Assembly: GCA_003013855.2 (NCBI GenBank)
Contig: ML058460.1
Span: forward strand, 1,736,001-1,800,000
Reading direction: 5' to 3'
DNA length: 64,000 nucleotides
Source of the DNA: Liriodendron chinense
Taxonomy: Eukaryota; Streptophyta; Magnoliopsida; Magnoliales; Magnoliaceae
The notes under the pieces were generated by a model. That model saw only the letters and a list, made by a program, of their open reading frames with translations. It ran no database searches and had not been told where the DNA came from. The translations under genes and the position numbers were made by a program. Below, piece after piece: positions 11,575 through 23,524 of this stretch (position 1 is its first letter; every line of letters starts with the position of its first letter).

Positions 11575-11738
11575 CAAAGAAATAAATGATATTTATAGTT
11601 TACATGTTTGTACTTTACAAAGAAATAAAGGAAATCTAAATAAGGTATGGAGAATAGAGTGAATTGTTTGTACTTTACATATTATGTAGATTGTTTCTTA
11701 ACTCATAATGTTTTTTCTATTGGCCATGAAATAGGCAC

Positions 11739-13555
11739 ATGGATTCACAACCAGAGGCATTGGGTACGCACTTGCTTGGTAATACGGATGCGAGCAGTGC
11801 CACAGGTAATAAATTTGTTCTCTTTAATTAGCTATATATGTTGATTTCATCTTTCTTATATATTGGTGGTAATCAAAGATATGTGCATATACCTATTATT
11901 CTTTTTATGCAGTTGTGCCATCTTCTTCTTCATCCAGAAAGAGAGGCCCTACAAGGGGTGCTTCTCTAGATGTGCAACAAGATAGAAAAAAAAGTTCTAA
12001 AGACAAACGAATTCGGGCAACCGAATGAGTTCTCTCCCAATCATAGAGACTTTGCAACACAAATCGGTGTCCTCACCCGTGCTCATATCCCGATCATATA
12101 CCAGGACTTTCGCCAAGTGCCTCGTACAGATATTCAGACAGTCACAGATGCATTGTCACGACTTTATGAGTTTGAGGGTCGAAGTTGGGATGCGAGTCTT
12201 ATATATGTAACACGCCGCATCAATGAAACATGGAGAAATTATAAAAAAAAGGTTGACTGCAAAATATATTAAAAACAATGATATTGCGATTGTGAGAGAC
12301 AGTCCAACCCCCCCCCCCCCCCCCCCGGTGTCCCTATGGAGGATTGGAGGGTCTTTGTGGATCAACACAACACTGAGCAATTCAAGAATGCAAGTGCAAG
12401 GAATAAAGTCAATCGGGCCAAGCTAAAAGGACCTGCGTGTCTTGGGCGGTGCAGCATGGCTGTTACTCGCCATCAAATGGTAAGAATAAGTATCCCAATT
12501 TAAAATTAAATATTATTTTGAATTATTAGTCATCTAACTCTATGAATGATGCGTGTTTGAACAACATGTAATATGGCAAAGGCAATGGAGAGGAATCTTA
12601 CATCTGATGCAGAGGTAGGTAGAGGTGATGTCTACTTAAGAGCCCATATGAGGAAGGACAAAGTTGTCCAGTTTCCTGATCTCGCTGTAAGTTCACCCCT
12701 CATATCACTTATCGTTGCCCTTCTGAAATGCCAATCTATAACTTTGAGTTGTTAAGCACCATTTGTTTTTTGTCACAGGAAAAGCTAAGTGAGCTTTATA
12801 GTACCAATCCTACTTCTAGGACGAGCGGCATTGATGATGCCCTCACACAAGTACTAACACAGTTAAAAAATTACTTGAGTTTCATACTAATTATGCATTT
12901 CCTAATAGCCTAATTTGTAATGTTTTATAGTTGGTTGGTCCTGACATTAGAGGGCGAATGAGGGGTCTAGGTTGCTCCGTAAGCAAGACTGGATTGAAGA
13001 AGTCAACCCCTATCCGTTCAAAAGTGGAGACGGTGACAAAAGAAAAAGAGAGTCTATCGCAGGAGATAGTAGAGATAAAGAAAACATTGGCTGAATTTAA
13101 GGCATGGATGACTCTGCAGCAAGATAAGCAACAAGAGGCTCAGTTTAATAAAAACCCTACAACACCACCAACCGTTCGATCCGCTCAGGCATCATCGGTA
13201 TGAAAGTTTAAATTTGATACTGTATTGAGCTTACAATTGTATTATAAACACTAATAATAACTATGTCATTTTATATGTGTACATGTAACCGGATTTGATA
13301 TATATCGGTAAGAGATGCGACTTGCTTGGTTGGGGAAAACGTGGTGTAGTTGCTCGTGGTCAAGTACACGAAGTTGATCCGAATGCAGTTGTCCATAACC
13401 ATAAGTTGGAGGAAGGAGCTTTTGTTGTTATCCTGATTGAGATTATACAACCTAATGCTCCTTTGTGGATCGAAGATGGGTTCGCAACTACACTTGGAGA
13501 GGCCGGTCCGGGATCATTTGTGCAATGGGGGAAGGACTCTTTGATTTTTCAGTAA
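11739..13555 (+). pseudogene. Second gene of CACTA element B (Transposase_24-type protein), frameshifted
   Basis: A small first exon starts MDSQPEALGTHLL (11739-11805) and is followed by several exons: a basic RKRGPTRGASLDV segment, then HRDFATQIGVLTRAHIPI, MEDWRVFVDQHNTEQFKN, NRAKLKGPACLGRCSMA, TSRTSGIDDALTQLVG, a coiled coil around 13020-13140, and a C-terminal domain with LLGWGKRGVVARGQVHEVDP and a WIEDGFATTLGEAGPGSF segment ending at 13555. This order matches the accessory protein of En/Spm elements. Frame changes are needed at A-runs near 11985 and 12247 and at the 18-C run at 12309-12327. They may be real decay or sequencing errors in homopolymers. Confidence 0.75.
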
Positions 13556-14800
13556 TTTGAATTAATTTTGTGCTCTAACAGTTTAAGTTACTTTTGAACT
13601 AATTTGGTACTCTATAGTTGAAGATGTTTTTCGTATGCATGTTTTTTTTCTATATATGTTTGTTTTTTTTTCTAATTTTGAACTAATTTGGTACTTTATA
13701 GTTTTAGGCTCCATTTGATTTAAATCAAATGGAGCTTAAGCCCTTTTTTAACTCCGCCAATGCAAATCTCCTTGCATTGCCGGTCCCAAGCCCGGATAAA
13801 GGAGGAGGGAGAAGGAGCTATGTATGGGTATGGTTTCTATTCCTATGTTACTTTTTTATAGATTGCATGTAAGATAATATTTCTTCTTTCTACAGTTTTC
13901 ATGATGATTTGTATTTTTGTTACAAGGTTTTTGGAGAATATATGTGTGTAGGATTGCTTCAATCAGTTCCAATATCAGTTTCCATACAAAAAGAGGTAAA
14001 TTCTCATTACAAGTTTCAAAATACGATTTGTTATTATTTTCTTCTATTTTGATTTTCTTCTATGTTACTTTGCCTATTTATAAATTAACTAGAACCTGCA
14101 CCTCAATGAGTATTTGATGCCAAGTATTATAGGTAGAGTTTGATGCAAATGGAAAATGTCCCCAGATTGGTTGTTTGTGATCAGCATGGCTTCTTAGGTT
14201 TGCCCTGAGGATAGCTCAAATTTCAGGTTTGGATGAAATTTATGGCCACCGGTTGGGCCATCTTTGACCCTCAAATCAACGCTAGCTTCCAAGCCCATCA
14301 TGATGAAATTTAAATCCCCACTGCTAGAAATTCCAAATCCAACGCTAGCTTCTTCATTTTCTTTGTAATTAGAGAGAGAGGAAATACAAAAGCTTACAGA
14401 AGCTATAAATGCCCATTAATATAGCAGAAACTGAGATGGGGAGTGGCTGGTTTTGGTGAAACATGATTCACAATGCCAATCCCAACTAGCCGGGATAACG
14501 CTCTGTTGAGTATAAATTTGTGATGGCATGGTACCCGAAAGATTTCTTTGAAGATTGTCTTGTTGCCAAACTAGCATGGCTCTGAACTTGTGATTTGTAA
14601 ATTTCCCATTTTTTAACTTGTGAATGCAGCAAAATTTCCATCAAGTGGGCCACAAAGATTGCATATCTTGGATAAAAGATCAAGTACTCGGGTGGGCCAC
14701 TCCATAGTAGTGCATGGCAGCCAGAGAAATCACCCACCATAAACTTAGTTACAAAACTGCAGTGAAAGCAGGCTTGGATTCAGCCAGCAACCAGGTATTC
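13556..14800. other. No gene seen; palindrome and a dispersed repeat
   Basis: This follows the coding end of element B. No CACTA right terminus (TAGTG preceded by palindromic repeats) was found, so B has probably lost its right end or it lies further on and is degenerate. The stretch contains the 28-bp palindrome at 13708-13735 and, near 14223-14270, the phrase CCACCGGTTGGGCCATCTTT, which recurs near 16970. Confidence 0.5.
13708..13735. repeat. Perfect 28-bp palindrome
   Basis: GCTCCATTTGATTT is followed immediately by its exact reverse complement with no spacer. The AT-rich surroundings include runs of T. It could be a cruciform-prone site or the residual terminus of a small foldback element. 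No coding context. Confidence 0.85.
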
Positions 14801-15246
14801 CGTCAACCAGCAACCCACTGAATGCATACAGCAACATTGACAGATCAAGAGGAATCCCACAGACATGCATACAACAACATTTCCTGGTGTCTTAGAGAAA
14901 ATGTCATGATTCTCATATGTGCAAGGAGAGAAAATGCCATGATCTCATACGTATGTTCTTTCTTTCCTGGTATTTCAGTTGTGTATTGTGCAAGGAGAGA
15001 ACTTGTTAATATAGGTGCTGGACAGTTGGCATTTGAAATGCCATTTTAGTATTGATGTTCCCTTTTCTTTTGGTGGTGGTGGGGAGATATTAGAGTTCTT
15101 TTTTTCTTGAGTTTTCTTTCAATTTCAAGAACATGATTTTGCTACTTTCAATTTATGAGATTGAAAAGGTCATTGAAAGAAAGCTGAAACTGATGCTTGA
15201 TTTATGTCTTAATTTACTTCATGATTTTACTATTTTACTGTTGCAG

Positions 15247-15317
15247 GTAATTTTAAAGCAGCGCTTGAACTACTTGAGAAGATGCAAGAAGTGGGAATTC
15301 AACCCAACAAGGCCTTT
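15247..15317 (+). pseudogene. Isolated PPR-like exon fragment
   Basis: A 71-nt segment bounded by TTGCAG and TTTGTAAG splice-like sites reads NFKAALELLEKMQEVGIQPN, which fits a pentatricopeptide repeat (ALELLEKM...G..PN). PPR proteins bind organellar RNA. Only one repeat is present, with no neighbouring PPR coding sequence, so I read it as a stranded or captured exon rather than a gene. Confidence 0.45.
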
Positions 15318-16654
15318 GTAAGATTGTCCCACTTTCTTTCCCCATCTTTTTCTTTCTTTTTTTCTTTTGGAACTTATATGTAAGAGGCGGTAGTCCAAAA
15401 ATTCAAGCTTGGTTTATGTTTGATAATAAACTCTATAATTTTTTTTTAATTAATGATAACACTACTAGAGATTGATTAGAGAAATGTTAGTTGGATTTTT
15501 TCAGACATACTTCCATTTTTTTTCTTTCTACGCAGCAAACTTGTATTTTATTTCATCAGATTTGGATCTATGATCAATAGTTTGGATCACAGGATATGGC
15601 TCCATAACCAGGGGATATATTCCAACCCATCCAACATATTGAGGAACAATGTGTGCAAAAATCCGCCAATTTCACTCATCTATTTGTCAAGGGTAGGCAT
15701 TGTTTTTGCTATTTGTCAAGGGTAGGAATTGTTTCCTATGGTGTGGCCCACTTCGGATGAGAATACAGGAAATACCGAAATAGCGGAATGGAAATGCTTA
15801 TCATCATTGAAACCTTCCAAGCCCATCATGATGTTCATATCCCATTCATAAGATGATTCCTACAAGTGATAGCAAGATGGTGAGAGCAGATGTCATGGCC
15901 TCACATAGCTTTGGGTCAAAGGTGCTCCCTGCAACAGGTGATACAAGGAAACTTAGGTCTGTGTTCAATGTGGGTGAATTTAGCTATCCATCGGTGTTCT
16001 GTGGGCTCCGCAATGATGTATGTGTTTAATTCACGCTGTTCATCTATTTTGCTAGCTTATTTTAAGGCATGAGCCCAAAAATGAGGTTGATCAACATCTT
16101 AGTGACCACACAACAGGAAATAGTGGTGATTTAATGCCCACCACTAAAAACCTCTTCGGGGCCACAAAAAGGTTTGTATCAAGCTGACATTTTTGCTTTC
16201 CCTTCATCCAGGTTTTTGTGACCTAAACAACAGGTTGGATGGCAAATAAAAATTACAGTGGGCCCTAGGAAGTTCTTAATTGTGGACGTTCAATCACTGC
16301 TGCCTATGATTTGGATTTGCCTTTTTTTTTTTTTTTGGATCATTCCCTAAAATAATGATCCAAAACGGATGGACAGCAGCAGCTAGCAGCAGCAGCAGCA
16401 GCAGATAGCAGCAGCAGCAGCTAGGGTGACAGGCATGCTAGGGTGACAGGCATGCTAAAAGTATATCATGCCATCCTACCAACAGAGCGGGTTGAAAGTG
16501 AAAGAATGCGAGTTGTTGAGAAGGAACTTCAGTGATACTGGTGCTTCGGCTTTGGTATTCGGGAGCACATTGATCTTGGAATCAAGTTGGTTCTTTTGTC
16601 ATATGCATGTGTTTTTTTTATTCTTTGTCCATTTGCTTATATGGTTGTACCAGC

Positions 16655-16900
16655 ATGGCATGAAAGGTCTGAGATCCAATCCATCCATCAGAATGACACC
16701 ACTATATTGACGTCCTAGCCCAAGAATCAGGTTGACCCACTGGTCAGTTGGCGCACAGTTTGCAAAATAAATGGACAGCTTGGAAGGCTTCACTGAAGTT
16801 TTCAACCCATTCACCTGTCTTGCAATATTGGGGTCCACATGCTGATTGGACCAAATTTTATTTTTGGGAAAGCATGTGCAAGGTTGGGCCAACCTGATGG
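16655..16900. repeat. Dispersed repeat, first copy (second at 20680-20880)
   Basis: Shared phrases with the 20.7-kb copy include GACACCACTATATTG/GGCACCACTATATTG and GACCCACTGGTCAGT followed by CACAGTTTGCAAAATAAATG, in the same order and orientation. It is non-coding, and its identity (probably a MITE or SINE-like element) is unresolved. Confidence 0.6.
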
Positions 16901-17415
16901 ATGGATTAGATCTCACATGTATGTGGGTCTAATTCTGTCCAAATTTTGAACAGTGTGTGGGACTTAATTATGGCCACCGGTTGGGCCATCTTTGACCCTC
17001 AAATCAGCCTAGCTAGACCATGTTTTGGGCCCACAAAACTGTCTAAGTTGGGCCACGTTTTGAGCACACCAATCTGCCTAATTTGGACAACGAATTGCAC
17101 TCAATTTTACTCATTTTTAACAGTGAGATTTGGTCTCAAAACTGTTGGAGTTTTTTGGTGTCTCACATCAACCGTGTGGCCTACATATATAGGCGTGGAT
17201 TGTTCAAACATGTCCCGCATGTACAGAATCCTTCGAATGGATTGGTATCTGATGCATGGTTTGAATTTTATCTCAAGTCAGTCGTGTAAGTGCAATGGTT
17301 GCTGTGTATTTTATCTCGCCAAACAGGTCATTATATTGCTCGTGAATTGATTGTGAACTGTTTCTGTATTTTCTTAAATATCCATTTGCTTTAAATATCT
17401 CGAACATTTCCCAGG

Positions 17416-17514
17416 GGGATTGGATGAAACCATTCGGGCTGAAATTAGAGGCTTCTCATGAATCGGCGGTTGTGATCATGAATCATGTCAACCTGGTTGA
17501 GATCCTTATGGATG
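17416..17514 (+). pseudogene. START-domain-like exon fragment (HD-ZIP IV-like)
   Basis: A segment bounded by TTCCCAG and GATGTGGTAAGC splice-like sites reads KLEASHESAVVIMNHVNLVE then ILMD. The pattern EAS.E...VI.N...LVE.LMD is what I recall from the START domain of class IV homeodomain-leucine-zipper factors. No homeobox or remaining START sequence follows, so it would be a fragment. The match is by memory of the motif, not a search. Confidence 0.35.
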
Positions 17515-17591
17515 TGGTAAGCAATTTGATTTGTTGTGCATTCTCAGTATTATTTTCAATTGTCTATTTGGTATTTCTTTTGTTTATATAG

Positions 17592-17682
17592 GTCCTTCCA
17601 CCTGTAAGGAGAGATGGATACAATGCAATTCAGTTGATTGGGATTCTTGAGCATAAAGATTATTCATTGTTGGTTATAAAGT
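17592..17682 (+). other. Exon-like open segment, unrecognised
   Basis: After a TATATAG acceptor-like site the sequence reads VLPPVRRDGYNAIQLIGILE and stays open until AAGTGAGTTG, which could be a donor. It lies 77 bases after the START-like piece. I do not recognise it. It may be an adjacent captured exon or chance. Confidence 0.25.
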
Positions 17683-18874
17683 GAGTTGATTATGCATGCA
17701 TAGGAAGCCATACATGTGAGTGTGTGGAGTTTCTCAATTAGTTTCACTTTTAAGTTATGGTAGGCAGCTTGGTTTGCATCTTTCTACATAGTAACCACTG
17801 GAATCCACATCTAAAGGTGCCATGCATGTGCTATTGGCACGTGTATGAGTGTTTCACTGAGATTTTCAACTTAAGAATCCAAATTCAGGATTCTCAATCA
17901 TTGGGAGTTCCTCTTTCTCAAGTTGCTGATGTGATGACCATTCATCCACTGTATGTGTGGCAGATATGGTAGGTGTGAATTCGAATTTGAACGATTGAAA
18001 TTGCAGCCTGCATTGTAGCGGTCAAATGAGTGATTAAAAAAGGGGAATTCAGCAGTGCAAATTTTGTAAGTGAAATCGAGTAGTTAAGCACATCTGATGA
18101 GTTTGATTTTCATGCTACTCACCATTCATGTGTGCCATGATTTCTATGGCATGGATTGACATTTGTATTTTGTCCATGAATAGAAGTTTAAAGAAAATAA
18201 AAATTCACATATAATAAGAAGAAAATTACAGAAAATAAAGGAGAATCATGGATTGGATGACTGGTTACTCATGTTACATGTCGCAGAGATTCTTGCACAA
18301 TCCATCTATAATATCATGGATTGGATGACTGTTTACATTCACAGTTCACCACCATTTCTTAATACTTGTGACCCATGCACAATACACGATATTCGTGCAC
18401 ATCAGTCCACACTTTGTGGTTCCATTGTGGAAGAAGCATAGCCTGAAAATTGAACCACTTGATCTGTCCTAACTGCCTGCCTAATCGGTGGCCATCAAAT
18501 GGACAGCTAAAATTAATTGGTCAGCAGTCCCAAATTCATTTGGGTAAAATCAAATGGTTAAGAACATCCTACCAGTGTGATTTTTGGGCTATGCTCTATC
18601 TGCAACGGGGACCATAATTTGGTTGGCTGGATTGCAAAACAAGCATGCGATGTGCACAGAGGACGATTCATCACAATTTAGAAATGGTGGTGAATGCGAC
18701 TGAGGTCGCTATGCTCTATCCGCAACGGGGATCATAATTTAGATGGGCTGGATAAAACTCTTTGAACAGTTAAGTCATGTGAGGGACTATACTTCTTGGG
18801 ATTATATATGAGCTCTTAGGTATCTTCTGTTCAGAAAGAATGCAAAAGTGTTGGTGACTGCTGATGACAGGTGA

Positions 18875-18985
18875 CTCGAATTTTTGGCATTCATGAGGAA
18901 TTTGGTGATCGAGGATCCAATGTTAGGAAAGCTTGAAGGCATGAAAGATGTGATTGAGCAAGTGAATAGGCAATTCAAGGATCCT
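18875..18985 (+). other. Exon-like open segment, unrecognised
   Basis: The sequence reads FLAFMRNLVIEDPMLGKLEG and then MKDVIEQVNRQFKDP up to a GTAAG donor-like site. The amphipathic composition looks like genuine coding sequence. It may belong with the segment at 19166-19304, although the splice phases do not join cleanly. Family unknown. Confidence 0.3.
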
Positions 18986-19165
18986 GTAAGATTTTGCTGC
19001 TTCAAAACGCTGTTTCTGTTAAACAGATATATTGATCATGTTTCTTTCATCCAAAATATCACTTTCTGCTACTTTATTTCTATTATACCACTGCCATATA
19101 TCGTTTTCAGCTTTTGGCTTACTCATATATATTCTATATTATCTTATCGTCTTTCTTTTCATTAG

Positions 19166-19304
19166 ATTTGAAAAATTGGAGAGCTGCCTTGGAGAAACTG
19201 CCGAGGTATGATCGGATCAGAAAAGGGATATGGACTGGAATTGCAGGGGAGCATAAAGGAATTGATATTGACAAGCTTGGGTTTCAAGAGAAGAATCTGC
19301 ATGA
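19166..19304 (+). other. Exon-like open segment, unrecognised
   Basis: Between a CATTAG acceptor and a GAGGTGAGT donor the sequence reads DLKNWRAALEKLPRYDRIRK and continues open through DIDKLGFQEKNLHE. The splice signals and composition look real. The W..AL..L pattern is seen in several plant families, including NB-ARC proteins, but that is not enough to assign it. Confidence 0.3.
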
Positions 19305-19364
19305 GGTGAGTATTTTGCTACATAAAACTCTTTCATTTTCTTTTTAAATTTTTTCACAAAAATC

Positions 19365-20043
19365 ATGTAAATCTGACTGTCCAATTGTGTATGAAATTAT
19401 GCAAATTCGACACTATGTTTTGTGACTAGATTTTGTACAAATATGGTTGTGCAATCATGGCCAAAATCTGTGTAAATCTGGCTGCATGATTGTGGGCAAA
19501 ATCTGCGTTAATCTGGCCGTGTGATCATAGCCAAGATTTGTGCAAATCTGACCTCATTCTTGTGCACAAAAATGGTGCAAATCTGACCATGTGATTGTGC
19601 ACAAAACATGTACATATCTGCAAATTTGTTTAGGTAAAGAGTCTATTTAAATTCGGCAACTGATTTGGGTATAAAATGTGTACAAATCGGACCATTGTTT
19701 AGTGTACAAAATCTGTTCAGACCTGCCCCTATAATTGTGCCCAAATTTTATGTAAATTTAACCATGAGATGGTGCCTGATATGGTGCAAATTTGATCGTG
19801 TGATCGTAGCCAGAAATGGTGCAAATCTAACCCTGTAATTGTGGTCAGAAATGGAGCAAATCTGACTGTATGATTGCAACTAGAAATGGTGCAAATCCAA
19901 CCGTCTGGTGTACAAATCTGTGCAAATCTGACTACATTTGTGCACCAAATTTGTGCAAATCTGACTGTATCTTGTGCATCCAAGGTGTGTAAATCTGACC
20001 AATCTATACAAATCTGACTAGACACGCATGAATCTGAGCTGCC
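19365..20043. repeat. Degenerate minisatellite, about 35-bp period, about 20 units
   Basis: The phrase GTGCAAATCTGAC, or a one- to three-base variant, recurs roughly every 31-37 bp from 19365 to 20043, with the second half of the unit resembling TGTGATTGTGCACAAAA. Units are diverged, so the array is old. It creates a spurious minus-strand open frame rich in VRFAQIC. No gene is present. Confidence 0.8.
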
Positions 20044-20274
20044 AACCGACAGTTCCCACCAAACAGATGCTCTTGACAAAAAATATGATCTCACTGATCA
20101 ACTGAGCTACAGTTCATGAATGGATTAATGACCATCCTTATGTTTCTAAAATCATTGCCTATTTGTTGAGTGGATTTGTCTTGATTTTTAGGCAGGGCAT
20201 CTACTAGGAGCTACCTGATGAAGAGGACTCACATCACTGCCTGGCTTTCATGTTCATCAACTGGTCTTTCCTTT

Positions 20275-20278
<4 letters not shown>

Positions 20279-20325
<47 letters not shown>
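20279..20325. repeat. (TC)n microsatellite
   Basis: About 23 uninterrupted TC dinucleotides. Confidence 0.95.
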
Positions 20326-20327
<2 letters not shown>

Positions 20328-20679
20328 CTTTCGCTGTCATAGATTAATTCACAGAAGAAAAGAAAAATAACCCAAATAACTCATATTTTAATTTTGAATC
20401 CGGATCCTCTGTTGGCTACCAAATAGGAAAAACTTGTTTAGACCCTTTTTATTGGTCCCCGTGATCACATAGGTCTGCAACCATGTCACATTTTCAGTGC
20501 AACCTGATTACATTGACATCATGCAGTGGATGTGGACCAATGAAAAGGCTCCAAACAGGGTTTTCCTGTTTGGAGCCAATGGAGGATCCGGACTCATTTA
20601 ATTTTAGACGAACACCTACAAGCATTTCCAATCCCACAAGTGTGTGCAAAAAGCTCATGTGCATGCCACACATGTGCCG

Positions 20680-20880
20680 GCATGGCACGATAGGTCCAAT
20701 ATCTAATCCATCTATTACAATGGCACCACTATATTGGTGTTAGCGCAAGAGTAAGGTTGACCCACTGGTCAGTCAGGCCACAGTTTGCAAAATAAATGAG
20801 CAACCGTGAAAAAATTGGATGAAAACATGTAGAAGGTTGGACCTACCTGATGGATTGGATCTTGCATCCGTGTGATGCTG
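20680..20880. repeat. Dispersed repeat, second copy (first at 16655-16900)
   Basis: Same order of phrases as the 16.7-kb copy, about 4 kb away in direct orientation, so the two could mediate recombination. Non-coding. Confidence 0.6.
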
Positions 20881-22490
20881 GCATGTGTGACGTGTACATG
20901 AGCTGACTTCCCAAGGTTAGTTGCATGGTGACCTATATAATGTGGGGCCTGCTAGATGAGTGGTCTTGATTTTACATGAATTGGCTACACGTCTTGATGG
21001 GACTTGATTCCTATCCCTTGAAATAGGACCAACATTGTTCACTCTAATTATTGACTGTTATAGGCAGTGTGGAGGAGTAGGTCTTGGTATCATGTGCTTC
21101 TGATAATCATAAATGGACTAGGTCTGCTTTTTGTTTTCCCAATGTTTTAGAACTCAAGACAGGACAGGATGGTCTGACTGGAACCACGCACCAAAATTCA
21201 CCTGGCTCAACCTGCTGGGTCACTGTTTTCTTAAAGAAAAGAAAATTTCACCCGTCAAGGTTCAAAACCATGACTTGATCTACTCGCTAATCAAATTCCT
21301 ATACTCCTGTGCTGGGGAGTGAATTCTTTCTATTTTCTTTTTTTAATGATTTTAAATTATAGAGACTATTTACGGTGGGTTTTTTCTTTGGAGTAGTGCA
21401 GTAGAAGGGGTTTTATTGTCCATTTTCTGTTTTAAGATCTTGACGGATTTTGACGTTCTGAAAGGGTTTTTTTTCTACATATCGATATCAGAGATAACAT
21501 AAGGACGTTGCGGCAAAAGCAAGCAGAAGAAATGATTGTAAGTTAAATGTATTTGTACAGAATGAGTAAGCGAATAGTATTAATCACCGTTTTGATTTTA
21601 TGGACTCTCAGCTTAAAAAATTCGGTGGTAGCTACTGCTTTGCATTAAAGCTATTGAATTATCATAGAATGAGTTGAAGTTTGCTTGATTTTTTTTTTTT
21701 TTCAATTTTGTAGGAAACTATTGACTACCACGTAGCATGACTAATTATGCAATTTGAATGAAATTCATATTTCATTAGCCTTGATGCCAAAAACTGAAAA
21801 GGAAAAAACTAAACAAATTCATGATTATCCATCAGGATGTACAATAAGGCGATCTCATATTATGAGTAGGCACTTGCCCTTTTGATCAGAAGTTTGAGCA
21901 CCTATGTAGGTCTGGCGTATGCTTATCATTTGCAGGTATACTCTTTTAAGCCTTGGAGGCTTTTTTGTCTTTCCAATTATTTCCTTTGTATAAAGAGTTT
22001 TTTTATTTTATGCATTTGGTTCTGACGAATACAGTTGTGGTTAATGTAGCCTATATGCATTTGGAACCTTTTACAGTCTCCAAATTATAATAGTATTGTT
22101 AGCATACATCTCTTCAGTGTTTAAACATCAAAGCTTTGTTAGTTTTGCATTCAGGGTTTGTGGTTCATACCCAATGATCAAGTTTTGCACAAAGATGCTA
22201 ATTAACTTTGGCGCATGTGGATGAATGTCACCGTGTCACCGATCAGAAAAATGAAATTTGATGTCGCTAACCTACAATAATAAGTCTCACTTGTATTAGA
22301 ATTTATGAATTAACTTGTATATATTTGCAATACTAAGTCTTGCTTGTATGTTCATGGGTCATGAAAGTTGTGTTTGAATTTCTAAATGGATTGATCTATT
22401 AGGGCATGTACTAGTTTGTATGTTCATGGGTTTCGAAAGTTTTGTTTGAATTTCTAGATGGATTGTTCTATCAGGGCTTGTACCAGAAAC
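20881..22490. other. No gene seen
   Basis: AT-rich sequence with short T-runs and stop codons in all frames. A phrase around GTATGTTCATGGGT is duplicated near 22345 and 22418. It probably belongs to CACTA element C, whose right end lies at 22799. Confidence 0.45.
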
Positions 22491-22499
22491 GGCTGGATA

Positions 22500-22799
22500 T
22501 GCCGCTGTTATTTTAAAAAAATTAAAGAAACTAGCTACGGATATAGTCCGCAGCCCTTAAAAGTAGTCCGTAGCGTTATGTAGACAAAATGCTACGGATC
22601 GAATTTCTATAGCTACGGCCATTGTCCGTAGCCGAAATACTATAGCTACGAACTATATCCGTAGCTATAGCTTAAAAGGCTATGGCTACAGCACCAATAG
22701 CTACAGGACCAGATACGGGTCCGCTACGAATTATTTCCGTAGCTATAGATGTATAGCTACGGATATAATCCGTAGCTTTTGCCCCATTTTTTTGTAGTG
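22500..22799 (+). mobile_element. Right terminal region of CACTA element C
   Basis: Repeated palindromes of the form GCTACGGATATAGTCCGTAGC (several variants with AATTATTTCCGTAGC or TAATCCGTAGC) fill 22530-22780. The region ends at 22795-22799 in TAGTG after a T-rich stretch; the reverse complement starts CACTACAAAAAAATGGGG. This is the third CACTA subfamily in the window by palindrome sequence. The next bases are Ty1/copia coding sequence, so C appears to have inserted in a copia element. The left end was not identified. Confidence 0.75.
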
Positions 22800-23435
22800 C
22801 ATGGTCTGTATAATGCCAGATATTCCATAGGCTATGGGTGTTGTTAGTAAATTTATGGCTAACCTCGACAAGTATCATTTGGAGGAAGTGAAATGGCTAC
22901 TTTGATACATTCGGGGTACACAAGACTACGTCTTGACGTTCAAAAGGTCAGAGGACAAGTTGGTTGAGTATGTCGATTCTTATTATGTAGGTCGTATGGA
23001 TGATAGGAGATCGACTTCAAGGTACTCGTTTGTCTTAGTGAGTGGAGCGATTAGTTAGATATCCAAGCTTCAGTCGGTGGTGGCCTTTTCTACTACTAAA
23101 GCTGAGTATATGGCAGTGACAAAAGCATTCAAGGAAGCAGTTTAGTTGAGGAAAATGATAAATCAGTTGGGGCTTCAGCAGGAAGCCGTGGCGGTTAATT
23201 GTGATAGCTCTAGTGCTATAAATTTAGCTAAAAAATCTGTTTATCACTCGCGTACTAAACAGATTGATGTGCGTCGCCATTTTATCTGACAAGTGCTTGA
23301 GGAAGGAGATGTGACTCTGGACAAGATTCACACAAGCGTGAATCTGACGGACATGCTTACCAAGGTAATTCCTGCAAGGAAGTTCAAGTTTTGTGCAACT
23401 TCTCTGGGATTAACGAAGACTGAAATGAAAACGTA
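22800..23435 (+). pseudogene. Ty1/copia polyprotein 3' part (reverse transcriptase end and RNase H), decayed
   Basis: Reading MVCIMPDIP at the left edge corresponds to the copia RT motif M.C.RPDI. It is followed by RSTSRYSFVLVSGAIS, the KLQSVVAFSTTKAEYMAVT segment typical of copia RNase H, and KIHTSVNLTDMLTKVIPA near the end. The 5' part is absent because CACTA element C abuts it. At least five stop codons occur, most at expected Trp codons (TGG to TAG) or an Arg codon (CGA to TGA). No function is possible. Confidence 0.85.
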
Positions 23436-23524
23436 GTGTGCATAAGAAGCGATGAAGTTATGATTGAAAATGAGATGACGAAAGAAATAAGAGAGGAATT
23501 TCGATTTGAAGCCTCGGTGGAGCC

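Noticed and set aside
17757..17972. 71-codon frame ending LGVPLSQVADVMTIHP
   Set aside because: There are no splice-supported borders and no recognised family; it could be chance in this AT-rich stretch.
19729..20094. 121-codon minus-strand frame rich in VRFAQIC
   Set aside because: It is a by-product of the 35-bp minisatellite.
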